Positions 24,411 to 31,887 of a stretch of DNA of 40,380 bases are shown here, piece after piece. Both the position numbers and the translations under genes were made by a program. Positions within the stretch are counted from its first letter, which is position 1. Each line of letters begins with the position of its first letter. The notes beneath the pieces are model-generated. The model saw nothing but the letters and a program-made list of their open reading frames with translations, was not told where the DNA came from and searched no databases. This DNA comes from an uncultured Paraprevotella sp. (lineage in GTDB: Bacteria > Bacteroidota > Bacteroidia > Bacteroidales > Bacteroidaceae). The DNA is taken from the NCBI GenBank assembly GCA_944321975.1, contig CALUNJ010000014.1:1-40380 (forward strand), read 5' to 3'.

Positions 24411-25601
24411 TCAGATTTTGAATGTGGCGCGGATGCGCTCCAGCGCTTCGGCCAGTTTTTCTTTTTTTGCACAAAGTGAAAGGCGGATGTAGCGTTCGCC
24501 GTTGCTGCCGAAAATGAATCCGGGGGTGATGAACACGCGGGCTTCATGGAGCACTTTCTCTGTCAGGTCTTCCACCTTCTTGTAATGGTCGGGAATGCGC
24601 CCCCACAGGAACATGCCCACTTGTGCGGGGTCGAATGTGCATCCCAGGGCGGTCATGATTTGTTCGGCCAGTGTGCGCCGTTCGGCATATATGCGGACGT
24701 TGGCTTCTTCGTGCCATTGGTCGTCGTTTCCGTATGCGGCGGCGGCGGCTAATTGCACAGGACGGAATGTGCCCGAGTCGATGTTGCTTTTCACCTTCAA
24801 GATCCATTTCACAAATTCGGCGTTGGTCGCCAGCATGGCCACGCGCCAACCGGGCATGTTGTGGCTTTTGCTCATGGAGTTGAATTCGATGCAGCAACGT
24901 TTTGCGCCGGGTACTTGAAGGATGCTCAGGCGGTCGTGGTTGAGAATGAAGCTATACGGGTTGTCGTTCACCACCACGAGGTTGTGGCGCATGGCGAAGT
25001 CCACGAGTCTTTCATAGGTCTCTTTTTGCGCGTTGGCTCCTGTGGGCATGTTGGGGTAATTGCTCCACAGGATTTTCACGCCGGTGAGATCCATTCGTTC
25101 CAAGGCTTCGAAATCGGGCTGCCAGCCGTTTTCCGGGAGCAGGTCGTAGTAGGCAATCTGTTCCCCGAGCAGTTTGCTGAGCGAAGTGTAAGTGGGATAG
25201 CCGGGGTTGGGCACCAGTACCCGGTCGCCGGGATTGGCCAAGGCGAGTGTGACGTGCAGGATGCCTTCTTTCGATCCGATCAGCGGCTGGATTTCACTTT
25301 CCGGATCCAGGTCCACGTCATACCATCGTTTGTAGAATGCCGCCATGGCGCGGCGCAGCTCCGGGATGCCCACAGTGGGTTGGTAGCCGTGGGCGTCGGG
25401 TTTCCGTGCTTCTGCGCACAGGGTCTCGATGGTTTTTGGCGAGGGTGGCATGTCCGGGCTTCCGATGGCCAGGCTGATGATGTCTTTCCCTTCCGCGTTC
25501 ATGCGGGCCACTTCCTTGAGTTTCACCGAGAAATAATATTCTTTCACGGCATCCAGCCGGTCGGCTGGTTTTATGTTCGGGTTAAATAGTCTGTTTTCCA
25601 T
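24411..25601 (-). CDS. Class I pyridoxal-phosphate aminotransferase (aromatic/aspartate type)
   Basis: The 396-aa fold-type I aminotransferase has GSPDMPPSP near the N-terminus, GSKEGILHV, NPGYPTY, SNYPNMPTGA, NDNPYSF and the PLP lysine in SMSKSHNMPGWR, with the substrate-carboxylate Arg in RYIRLSLC. Its place between pheA and the DAHP synthase suggests that it converts phenylpyruvate and 4-hydroxyphenylpyruvate to Phe and Tyr. LL-diaminopimelate or aspartate activity cannot be excluded by sequence. Its start codon lies 20 nt inside the 3' end of pheA, which suggests translational coupling. Confidence 0.9.
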   Translation of the reverse strand: MENRLFNPNIKPADRLDAVKEYYFSVKLKEVARMNAEGKDIISLAIGSPDMPPSPKTIETLCAEARKPDAHGYQPTVGIPELRRAMAAFYKRWYDVDLDPESEIQPLIGSKEGILHVTLALANPGDRVLVPNPGYPTYTSLSKLLGEQIAYYDLLPENGWQPDFEALERMDLTGVKILWSNYPNMPTGANAQKETYERLVDFAMRHNLVVVNDNPYSFILNHDRLSILQVPGAKRCCIEFNSMSKSHNMPGWRVAMLATNAEFVKWILKVKSNIDSGTFRPVQLAAAAAYGNDDQWHEEANVRIYAERRTLAEQIMTALGCTFDPAQVGMFLWGRIPDHYKKVEDLTEKVLHEARVFITPGFIFGSNGERYIRLSLCAKKEKLAEALERIRATFKI

Positions 25602-26424
25602 CTTGGTATTCTCCTAATATTTTTAGTTCTTTGGTGAGAGGGGTGATTGCATCGATGCTTTGGGAATAGCGGGTGTAGTCGTCGAAAGCCAGGTCCACAT
25701 AGAACATGTACTGCCATTCCTTGCCGACAAACGGGAGGGATTGGATTTTGGTCAGGTTCAATTTGTAGAAGGAGAGGATCGACAAGACTTGGGACAGCGC
25801 GCCTTGTTCGTGTGGCAGGGTGAAGACCAGGCTTGCCTTGTTGGTCTGCCGGATGTCGCGCAGCAGGTTGGCGCGCTGGGGTTGGCAGAACACCAGGAAA
25901 CGCGTGAAGTTGTGTTTGTTGGTCTCAATGCCTTCTTCCAGCACTTTCATGCCGTAGAGCGGGGCGGCGAACTTGGAGCAGATTGCCGCGTGGCCGTGCA
26001 GTTGTCCGCGGCTGATGGCCTCGGCGGCTCCGGCCGTGTCTTCAACTTCCACTACTTTTAAGCCAGGGTGGTGGCCCAGGAAGTCCCGGCATTGCATGAG
26101 TGCCACGGGGTGTGAGTTGACTTCCTTGAGGTCTTCCCAGTTGTCGTCGGGGAGGCAAAGCAGGCTGTGTGAAATGCGCAGTTTGTGCTCTCCCACGATG
26201 GTCAGTCCGCTGTTGCGCAGCAGCTCGTAGTTGTGCAACAGGCTGCCGGCAATCGTGTTTTCGATGGCCGCCATGCCGATGACGGTGCTGTCGTTCTTCA
26301 CCGTGTCGAATACTTCTTCAAACGTGGCGCAACAGATCAGCTCGATGTCTTCGTTTTCGAAGTGGTAGTGGGCGGCCATGTCGTGGTATGACCCCTTGAT
26401 GCCTTGGATTGCAATTCGTTTCAT
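25582..26424 (-). CDS. pheA: Prephenate dehydratase with ACT domain
   Basis: The 280-aa enzyme converts prephenate to phenylpyruvate. The N-terminal PDT domain (1-180) has IQGIKGSYHDMAA, the AAIENTIAGSL segment and HNFTRFLVF with the catalytic Thr-Arg-Phe. The C-terminal ACT domain (about 200-275, KASLVFTLPHEQGALSQVL, LTKIQSLPF) is the usual Phe feedback site. There is no fused chorismate mutase. The ATG at 26424 is used because the frame upstream runs through the attenuator terminator. It is the first structural gene after the leader peptide. Confidence 0.95.
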   Translation of the reverse strand: MKRIAIQGIKGSYHDMAAHYHFENEDIELICCATFEEVFDTVKNDSTVIGMAAIENTIAGSLLHNYELLRNSGLTIVGEHKLRISHSLLCLPDDNWEDLKEVNSHPVALMQCRDFLGHHPGLKVVEVEDTAGAAEAISRGQLHGHAAICSKFAAPLYGMKVLEEGIETNKHNFTRFLVFCQPQRANLLRDIRQTNKASLVFTLPHEQGALSQVLSILSFYKLNLTKIQSLPFVGKEWQYMFYVDLAFDDYTRYSQSIDAITPLTKELKILGEYQDGKQTI

Positions 26425-26448
26425 GCTTTTTGGTTTTGTCGTTTTACG

Positions 26449-26484
26449 AAAAAAGTCCCGCTTCGGCAGGAAGCGGGACTTTTT
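26449..26484 (-). terminator. Attenuator terminator of the Phe/Tyr operon
   Basis: On the minus strand GTCCCGCTTC (26479-26470) pairs with GAAGCGGGAC (26464-26455) around CTGCC, flanked by AAAAA before and TTTTTT after (26454-26449). It lies between the leader peptide and pheA, 25 nt before the pheA ATG, so it must be read through for expression. Confidence 0.9.
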
Positions 26485-26540
26485 CGTTTTATGTTTTTTA
26501 ATATGGTTTCCGGTTTGATACACACACGAGTTCCCGCTTC
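26470..26540 (-). promoter_or_regulatory. Antiterminator of the Phe/Tyr attenuator
   Basis: GAAGCGGGA inside the leader gene (26540-26532, codons 21-25) is identical to the 3' arm of the terminator, so it can pair with the terminator's 5' arm (26478-26470) and prevent the terminator. Ribosomes stalled on the aromatic codons just upstream leave this segment free. Ribosomes reaching the leader stop codon at 26498 cover it and let the terminator form. Confidence 0.8.
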
Positions 26541-26602
26541 ACTTTGTGGCTAAAGTAAAAGTAAAAGAAGAAATAAAAGTATGTGTTCATCAATTCTTTC
26601 AT
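26498..26602 (-). CDS. pheL: Phe/Tyr leader peptide of the attenuator
   Basis: This 34-codon open frame reads MKELMNT, then ten consecutive aromatic codons YFYFFFYFYF (6 Phe, 4 Tyr), then SHKVKRELVCVSNRKPY and TAA. A second ATG at codon 5 is possible. The frame sits about 25 nt after a TAAATTTG box and is followed by the antiterminator and terminator elements that make a classical attenuator. The peptide probably has no function beyond being translated. The symbol follows E. coli usage for the analogous leader, not homology. Confidence 0.85.
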   Translation of the reverse strand: MKELMNTYFYFFFYFYFSHKVKRELVCVSNRKPY

Positions 26603-26625
26603 TCTGCTATCTTTTGAATACGTGG

Positions 26626-26633
26626 CAAATTTA
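26626..26633 (-). promoter_or_regulatory. Probable promoter -7 box of the Phe/Tyr operon
   Basis: The minus strand reads TAAATTTG, matching TAnnTTTG, 23 nt before the leader ATG. The -33 region is A-rich without a clear TTTG. Confidence 0.6.
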
Positions 26634-26821
26634 GGCATTTTTTTTTGTTTCGAACCTTTTTCGGGCATTTTTTTTCGATTTCAACGGCATTTTGTGCCAA
26701 AATACCTGGTTTGAGTGATACGGGGTGATGACGTGGAGAGGAGATGGGCGGGCGATGTCTGGATAAAACAGCCGATTTGTTTCCGCCTTAACTTTATTCT
26801 TCGTAACTTTCGGCGGAAAAA

Positions 26822-26829
26822 TATATTTG
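26822..26829 (+). promoter_or_regulatory. Probable -7 box of the amidase gene
   Basis: TATATTTG matches TAnnTTTG, 31 nt before the ATG at 26861. It faces away from the Phe/Tyr operon promoter. No -33 element was found. Confidence 0.5.
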
Positions 26830-26860
26830 ATAGCACTTGTGTGCAGTGAACAGAGATTTT

Positions 26861-27946
26861 ATGAAGAAGAATGTTTTGATTTGGATGGCCATGGCGGCGG
26901 GGGCGTTTTTCCCTTGCCGCGCAGAGGCTTGTACTGGCATTACGCTGAAGGCGGCCGACGGTGCCGTCGTGTTGGCACGCACCATCGAGTGGGGCGGGAG
27001 CGATCTGGACAGCCGTTATGTGGTGGTGCCGAGAGGTTATGAGCAGCAGGCTTATGTGACGGGCGGGGAAAAGGCCGGAATGAAGTTTGTGGCGCGTTAT
27101 GGCTACGTGGGGGTGGCGGTGGAGATGGAGGATTTCGTGGCCGAGGGGCTGAACGAGGCCGGGTTGTCTGCCGGCTTGTTTTATTTTCCCGGTTATGGGG
27201 GCTACGAGGCCTATGACCCGGAGAAACGCGAAACGTCTGTTTCCGATTTGCAGCTCGTGGCATGGATGCTGGCGGGTTTCAAGACCGTGGACGAGGTGGA
27301 AAAAGCCTTTTCGGGAATACACGTGGTGTCGTCCGATCCGCGTGCCTCCACGGCCCATTGGCGCATTGCCGACGCAACGGGGCGCCAGGTGGTGCTGGAA
27401 ATAGTGGATGGCAAGCCTTGTTTTTACGAGAACCCCTTGGGGGTGCTGACCAATTCCCCGGGGTTTGAGTGGCAGATGACGAACTTGAACAACTACGTGA
27501 ACCTTTATTCCGGAGGGGCGGACCGTAAGCGGCTGGGCGGGGCGGTGCTTTCACCCTTTGGGGCAGGCAGTGGCTTTTTGGGCCTTCCCGGCGACGTGAC
27601 TCCGCCTTCCCGCTTCGTGCGCGCGGCCTTTTTCCAGGCTTCTTCTCCCTTGCAGGCCACGGCACACAAAGCCGTGCTCCAGGCTTTCCAGATCCTGAAT
27701 AATTTCGATATTCCGGTGGGCATTGAGTTCCCCGACGGGAAGGTGCCGGCCGATATTCCGAGTGCCACGCAATGGACTTCGGCAACGGATGTCCGCAACC
27801 TGGTGTTTTATTATCGGACGATGTGGAACAGCGCGATACGAAGCATAGATCTGAAAACCATAGATTTTTCGCGCGTCAGTTACCGTTCGGCTCCGGTGGA
27901 CGAGGTAAAATCGCAGCCAATTGTGCCCATAGAGTTGAAGGAGTGA
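26861..27946 (+). CDS. Choloylglycine hydrolase family protein (bile salt hydrolase/penicillin V acylase type)
   Basis: The 361-aa Ntn-type amidase has a signal peptide (MKKNVLIWMAMAAGAFFPCRAEA) ending immediately before Cys24. Signal peptidase would therefore expose the nucleophile as residue 1 of the mature protein (CTGITL). Counting that Cys as 1, the next catalytic residues are Arg17 and, in place of the usual Asp20, Glu20 (ARTIEWGG). LNEAGLSAGLFYF and LTNSPGFEWQMTNLNNYVNL carry the Asn residues, and PSRFVRAAFF the late Arg. Location is periplasmic or surface. The substrate (bile salts, N-acyl amides or beta-lactams) cannot be told from sequence. It is divergent from the Phe/Tyr operon. 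Confidence 0.88.
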   Translation: MKKNVLIWMAMAAGAFFPCRAEACTGITLKAADGAVVLARTIEWGGSDLDSRYVVVPRGYEQQAYVTGGEKAGMKFVARYGYVGVAVEMEDFVAEGLNEAGLSAGLFYFPGYGGYEAYDPEKRETSVSDLQLVAWMLAGFKTVDEVEKAFSGIHVVSSDPRASTAHWRIADATGRQVVLEIVDGKPCFYENPLGVLTNSPGFEWQMTNLNNYVNLYSGGADRKRLGGAVLSPFGAGSGFLGLPGDVTPPSRFVRAAFFQASSPLQATAHKAVLQAFQILNNFDIPVGIEFPDGKVPADIPSATQWTSATDVRNLVFYYRTMWNSAIRSIDLKTIDFSRVSYRSAPVDEVKSQPIVPIELKE

Positions 27947-27965
27947 CCGAAAAGTCGTATTTTTG
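27935..27965 (+). promoter_or_regulatory. Promoter for mtnN-luxS
   Basis: TTG (27935-27937), 20 nt, then TATTTTTG (27958-27965), 33 nt before the mtnN ATG. It overlaps the end of the amidase gene, so mtnN can be transcribed independently. Confidence 0.5.
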
Positions 27966-27998
27966 CAGCAGATTTCTTATTCAGGAAATGGAGGAATT

Positions 27999-28697
27999 AT
28001 GAAAATAGGTATCATTGCGGCCATGAGTGACGAGCGCAAGCAGCTTTCCGCTTTGTTGTCGGGATTGCACGAGGAACAAAACGGGCTCTTCCGTTACGTG
28101 ACCGGCGAGTTGGGTGGGAACACCTTATGTATTATGGAGTGTGGCATAGGCAAAGTGAATGCGGCAGTCGGGGCTTCCGAGCTGATCACGCATATGCACC
28201 CCGATGTCGTGCTGAGCACGGGGGTGGCCGGCGGCATTGACCGGGATGTGGCGGTCATGGATGTGGTGGCCGCGTCCGAGGTGGTCTACCACGACGTGTG
28301 GTGCGGAATGGGGAATGAATACGGGCAGGTGCAGGGCATGCCGGCCCGGTTTGCCTGCGACGACCGGTTGGTGCGGCTGGCGGCTTCGCTGCCTTCGCCG
28401 GTGCCGGTGCATGTGGGGCTGGTTTGCTCCGGGGACAAGTTTGTGACCGGGTTGCAGGAGCTGGAGGCGATCAAGGCCGATTTTCCTGAAGGCTTGGCGG
28501 TCGACATGGAGTCGGGGGCCATTGCCCAGGTGTGTTATCTCTACCGCGTGCCGTTCCTCAGTTTCCGGGTCGTCAGCGATACGCCGGGAGCGGAAGGGCA
28601 TTGGGAGCAGTATGAAAATTTCTGGGAGGCCCTGGCCGATCATTCTTTCGGGGTCGTAAAAGCCTTTCTGGAAAGCCTGCCGGCCAAATTGTCTTAG
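27999..28697 (+). CDS. mtnN: 5'-methylthioadenosine/S-adenosylhomocysteine nucleosidase
   Basis: The 232-aa cytoplasmic enzyme removes adenine from SAH and MTA, giving S-ribosylhomocysteine and methylthioribose. It opens MKIGIIAAMSDERKQL with the catalytic Glu12, has STGVAGGI and, near the C-terminus, AVDMESGAIAQVCY (ribose-binding Glu) and FRVVSDTPG (catalytic Asp). The ATG at 27999 has GGAGG 6 nt before it, an unusually good ribosome binding site for this group. luxS follows 28 nt later and uses its product. Confidence 0.95.
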   Translation: MKIGIIAAMSDERKQLSALLSGLHEEQNGLFRYVTGELGGNTLCIMECGIGKVNAAVGASELITHMHPDVVLSTGVAGGIDRDVAVMDVVAASEVVYHDVWCGMGNEYGQVQGMPARFACDDRLVRLAASLPSPVPVHVGLVCSGDKFVTGLQELEAIKADFPEGLAVDMESGAIAQVCYLYRVPFLSFRVVSDTPGAEGHWEQYENFWEALADHSFGVVKAFLESLPAKLS

Positions 28698-28725
28698 CAG
28701 TTTTTTTTAAGAAATAGAATTGAGT

Positions 28726-29214
28726 ATGAAGAAAATTCCAAGTTTCACCATTGACCATACGCGCTTGTTGCGCGGCATTTACGTGTCCCGCAAGGATGAG
28801 GTGGGAGGCGATGTGGTGACCACGTTTGATATCCGCATGAAAGAACCCAATCGGGAACCGGCTCTCGGCCAAGGGGCGTTGCACACGATAGAGCATCTGG
28901 CGGCCACTTACTTGCGCAATCATCCGGTGTGGGCGGATAAGATTGTGTATTGGGGCCCGATGGGGTGCCTCACGGGGAACTATCTCTTGATGAAAGGCGA
29001 CTTGCAGTCGGCCGACATCGTGGAACTGATGAAGGAGACTTTCCGCTTCATTGCGGGTTTCGAAGGTGAAGTGCCGGGGGCAGCCCCTCAAGATTGCGGG
29101 AACTATCTGTTGCACGACCTGCCGATGGCGAAGTGGGAATCTGCCAAGTTCCTGCATGAGGTGTTGGAACAGATGACCGAGGCCCATTTGCATTATCCAC
29201 AGCGGGAAGAATAG
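28726..29214 (+). CDS. luxS: S-ribosylhomocysteine lyase
   Basis: The 162-aa metalloenzyme splits S-ribosylhomocysteine into homocysteine and DPD, the precursor of autoinducer-2. It carries the metal-binding HTIEHL (HxxEH), the catalytic Cys in GPMGCLTGNYLL and the third metal ligand Cys in APQDCGNYLLHDLP. Length is normal. The ATG at 28726 is preferred to the TTG two codons earlier. With mtnN it completes the two-step SAH recycling route. A strong terminator follows. Confidence 0.96.
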   Translation: MKKIPSFTIDHTRLLRGIYVSRKDEVGGDVVTTFDIRMKEPNREPALGQGALHTIEHLAATYLRNHPVWADKIVYWGPMGCLTGNYLLMKGDLQSADIVELMKETFRFIAGFEGEVPGAAPQDCGNYLLHDLPMAKWESAKFLHEVLEQMTEAHLHYPQREE

Positions 29215-29231
29215 GGCTGGATCTTTTGGGC

Positions 29232-29291
29232 AAAACCGTGAACCGGACAGAAGCCGCCGCATGCGGGTTTCGTCCGGTTCACGGTTTTTTT
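29232..29291 (+). terminator. Terminator of mtnN-luxS
   Basis: A perfect 17-bp stem (29232-29248 with 29272-29288) ends in a run of Ts on the plus strand. Its loop contains a further short stem. Confidence 0.9.
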
Positions 29292-29474
29292 GAGGGCTGT
29301 CGGCGGCAGGGGAGGCGGGAACCGGAAAAACTCGTTCCAGATGCTTCCGGGCAGGCGGCGTGGCTTGTTTTTTTGTCTGTTTCCTTGAAGGACTCAACCG
29401 CTCTTTCCCTATCGGGAAAAGACAGGTGTGCATGATGCCGGATCGTGCCTTTCAAGAGGGGGCTGAATCTTTCG
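29292..29474. other. Intergenic stretch before repeat copy 3
   Basis: No gene is supported. A TTCAAG at 29451-29456 lies 24 bp before the first CTTGAG of copy 3, the same spacing as the inverted pair in copies 1 and 2 (4209 to 4233), so the element may begin here. Otherwise I see nothing. Confidence 0.45.
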
Positions 29475-29530
29475 CTTGAGAAAAAAATGTGAACCGCTTG
29501 AGGAAAAAATGTTAATCGCTTGAGGAAAAA
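29475..29530 (+). repeat. Dispersed 22-bp-phased repeat element, copy 3 (short form)
   Basis: CTTGAG starts at 29475, 29497 and 29519, exactly 22 bp apart, each followed by A-rich sequence and in two cases ATGTGAA or ATGTTAA, the same units as copies 1 and 2 in opposite orientation. The inverted-repeat core and the long right-hand segment of copies 1 and 2 are missing or too diverged to align. It lies between the convergent luxS and pectate lyase genes. Confidence 0.75.
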
Positions 29531-29577
29531 CCGGATTTTTCATCTCGTTGGTTCTTAGATATTTATGGGTGATTCTT

Positions 29578-30681
29578 CTATGAGGCGAGTGCTGCTTTCC
29601 ATTTGCTGTATTGTTTCAGGACTTTTTCGGGGGCGCGGTTATACCAGCTGTAGCCCGTGCGGCGTTCGTGTTCGATTTCTTCCACCCGGTATTTCTTGAT
29701 GCCGTCCCGCCCGCAGAAGAATGGGCGGTTGGTCCCGATCTCGTAGAATCTGGCCCAGATGCGCGGCGCGTTCCCGTCTTCCACCATGCGGTAGTCTTTT
29801 TCTCCCTGCGCGTTGATGAAATCTTCCCGTTCCAGGCGGGTGATGGCTGTTTTTTGAAACCAAGACACGGCACCCTCCACCGCCTTTATGACGGCAGGGT
29901 CCGGTTGCGGGAGCGACATGAGCAACAACGTGATGTTGGCCGATTCCGCCCCGCTGAGTGACGGCAGTTCATAGGCGCGGGCTTTGCAGGGGGCCAAGGT
30001 GTGGCGGTCGTGCTGGGCGCACCACACGGTGGGGCGCCCGTCTTGTTCCACCTGGCAGGCCAAGATGCAGCCGATGCCCTTTTGGAAGGCCCGGCGGGCA
30101 GCCGTGGCGATGGAATCCGGCAGGAAGGTGTATGGGCTTTCCTTTTGGGCTGCGTCGCGCAGCAAGTGGAGCACGTCTACCATGGCGTTGTCGTTGAAGG
30201 TGATCTGTGCGTGGTAGCCCGTGGCTCCGGGGTGGAATTGCGGCCATCCCCCGTTGTCGTATTGCGCTTCCAACAAGTAATCAATTCCATGTATGGCCGC
30301 GTCGCGATAGCGGCTGTCCCCGGTGGCGTTGTAGAGCTTGGCAAGGTAACGGATTTCCGTGGTGGTGGCGCGGTTGTCAATGGTGCCCCGCCGCACGTCC
30401 GCTTTGCTGGTTTCTGCCTTTGCCCGTTCGTCCGGGGTGAGTTCCGCAGGGATATAGATGTTCTTGGGCCATCCGCCGCTTTCCAGCTGGTAGAGCAGGA
30501 CGTTCTCGCCGATGCGCCGGGCTTCGTCAGTCCGGTAGAATGCTTCTGTGAACTTGCCCGCCTCTCGCGGCCATTCCTTATAAGATTTTTTGGTCTTGTA
30601 GTCCGCTGCTTGCAGTCCTGATGTGCCGCAGAGAAACAAACAGAGTAGTCCGGTCGTGAGAAATGGTTTTATCCTTTTCAT
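29578..30681 (-). CDS. pelA: Pectate lyase, PL10 family
   Basis: The 367-aa secreted enzyme cleaves polygalacturonate by beta-elimination. It has a signal peptide (MKRIKPFLTTGLLCLFLCGTSGLQA|A). The family segments are visible: LYQLESGGWPKNI, TIDNRATTTEIRYLAKLY, YDNGGWPQFHPG, ITFNDNAMVDVL, WCAQHD and, near the C-terminus, APRIWARFYEIGTNRPFFCGRDG. Length fits a single-domain PL10. It is the last gene of a three-gene minus-strand run, 15 nt after the transglutaminase-like gene. No SusC/SusD pair is nearby. Confidence 0.92.
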   Translation of the reverse strand: MKRIKPFLTTGLLCLFLCGTSGLQAADYKTKKSYKEWPREAGKFTEAFYRTDEARRIGENVLLYQLESGGWPKNIYIPAELTPDERAKAETSKADVRRGTIDNRATTTEIRYLAKLYNATGDSRYRDAAIHGIDYLLEAQYDNGGWPQFHPGATGYHAQITFNDNAMVDVLHLLRDAAQKESPYTFLPDSIATAARRAFQKGIGCILACQVEQDGRPTVWCAQHDRHTLAPCKARAYELPSLSGAESANITLLLMSLPQPDPAVIKAVEGAVSWFQKTAITRLEREDFINAQGEKDYRMVEDGNAPRIWARFYEIGTNRPFFCGRDGIKKYRVEEIEHERRTGYSWYNRAPEKVLKQYSKWKAALAS

Positions 30682-30696
30682 GTGTGATTGGCTTTC

Positions 30697-31872
30697 TTAT
30701 TTCCCGATGGGCTGGATTTTCCGACGCAGCGCCTTGGAAATTTCCAGGAACATGTAGCGGCGCGGTTGGCTGTGGATGTTCGCGCTGTCGGCCGAATATT
30801 TCCGGCGGGCATATTCTTTGGATTTTTCAAATGTGAGGCGCGACATTTCCTCTTGTGATTTGCCTTGCGAAGCCGAGTCGAGCTTTTCTTCCGGGAAGAA
30901 GTCGTCCAGGTCGATGTCGCCGATCATGGTGGTTTCGAGAAATTCGGCCTGCCGGTGGCTGCGGTCGGTGTAATATCCTACATACATGTGCCCTGGGATG
31001 CGCACCAGGATCGGGTCGATGTTGACGGCCCGCAGGAGCGAGGCGAACAGCACGCTGCCGTCCACACAGTTGACCTGCGAAGACTTCAGCGCGTCTTCCA
31101 GCGTGCGCACGCGCTGGGCGTAGACCACGTTGCTCGACAGGCTGCTGTAGGAGATGGAACTGTAACGAAACTTGCGGCGTTGCAGCACGTTCCACAAGGC
31201 ATAGACCTGTTTGTCCACATTGTCCTTCCGCTTGCTTTGATAGCCTTGGAAACGGTTGACGATGCGCGTGTTCAGGGCTTCGCGCAGGATTGCGTCGATC
31301 AGCGGGCTGTCTTCGTTCACATAGGCGGCGAAGAGCACGCCGGTGTTGTGGAACCGGTTGTGCTTGTCGTTATATCCGATCAGGCATTCGTTGATGCTCC
31401 GCACGGAGAAAGTGCGCACGTGCCGTGTGGGCTTGGCGTCATAGAATTGGGCTGCGACCGACACGCTGATGGGCTCGGCCTGCAAGTTGTTGCGCAAAGC
31501 GTCGTAGTTCCAAAGGATGTCCGGATAGACGGCGTAGGTCTGGCCTTCCTCGGGCAAGATGAATTCCGACACGGAACGTTTGAAGAAGGGCGTCTCCGCC
31601 ACTTCAATCCTCAGGCGTGCGTTGGGATGCGGGTTGGTGATTCGGATGGAGATGTGCGATTTGGGGTTGCCCAGTGTCGGGCCTTCCGTAGGGCGCACGA
31701 TGAGCGTGTCTGTCGTGGCCACGGAGAGAATGAGCGAGGGAAAGATGTTGCCGCCCAGTTCGTCCTCGATCTCAAAATCAGAGGAGAGGAAAATGCGGTC
31801 GCGGAGAAGGTAGAAAGACAAGGCGGCTCCTGCCACGGCGGCGATGCAGATGAACAAAATGGCGCGTTTCAT
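30697..31872 (-). CDS. Membrane-anchored protein with transglutaminase-like core
   Basis: The 391-aa protein has an N-terminal signal anchor (about 4-22, RAILFICIAAVAGAALSFYLL) and a large extracytoplasmic part. An Ig-like beta region (about 60-160) is followed by a helical domain with SSQVNCVDGSVLFASLLRAV (Cys269) and RIPGHMYVGYY (His295). This is the Cys...His spacing of transglutaminase/papain-like folds. A downstream Asp in DIDLDDFF could complete a triad. Whether it is an active protease, cross-linking enzyme or inactive scaffold is not known. It lies between a lipoprotein gene (15 nt) and pelA (15 nt). Confidence 0.65.
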   Translation of the reverse strand: MKRAILFICIAAVAGAALSFYLLRDRIFLSSDFEIEDELGGNIFPSLILSVATTDTLIVRPTEGPTLGNPKSHISIRITNPHPNARLRIEVAETPFFKRSVSEFILPEEGQTYAVYPDILWNYDALRNNLQAEPISVSVAAQFYDAKPTRHVRTFSVRSINECLIGYNDKHNRFHNTGVLFAAYVNEDSPLIDAILREALNTRIVNRFQGYQSKRKDNVDKQVYALWNVLQRRKFRYSSISYSSLSSNVVYAQRVRTLEDALKSSQVNCVDGSVLFASLLRAVNIDPILVRIPGHMYVGYYTDRSHRQAEFLETTMIGDIDLDDFFPEEKLDSASQGKSQEEMSRLTFEKSKEYARRKYSADSANIHSQPRRYMFLEISKALRRKIQPIGK

Positions 31873-31887
31873 GGTGGCGGGTCGGTT

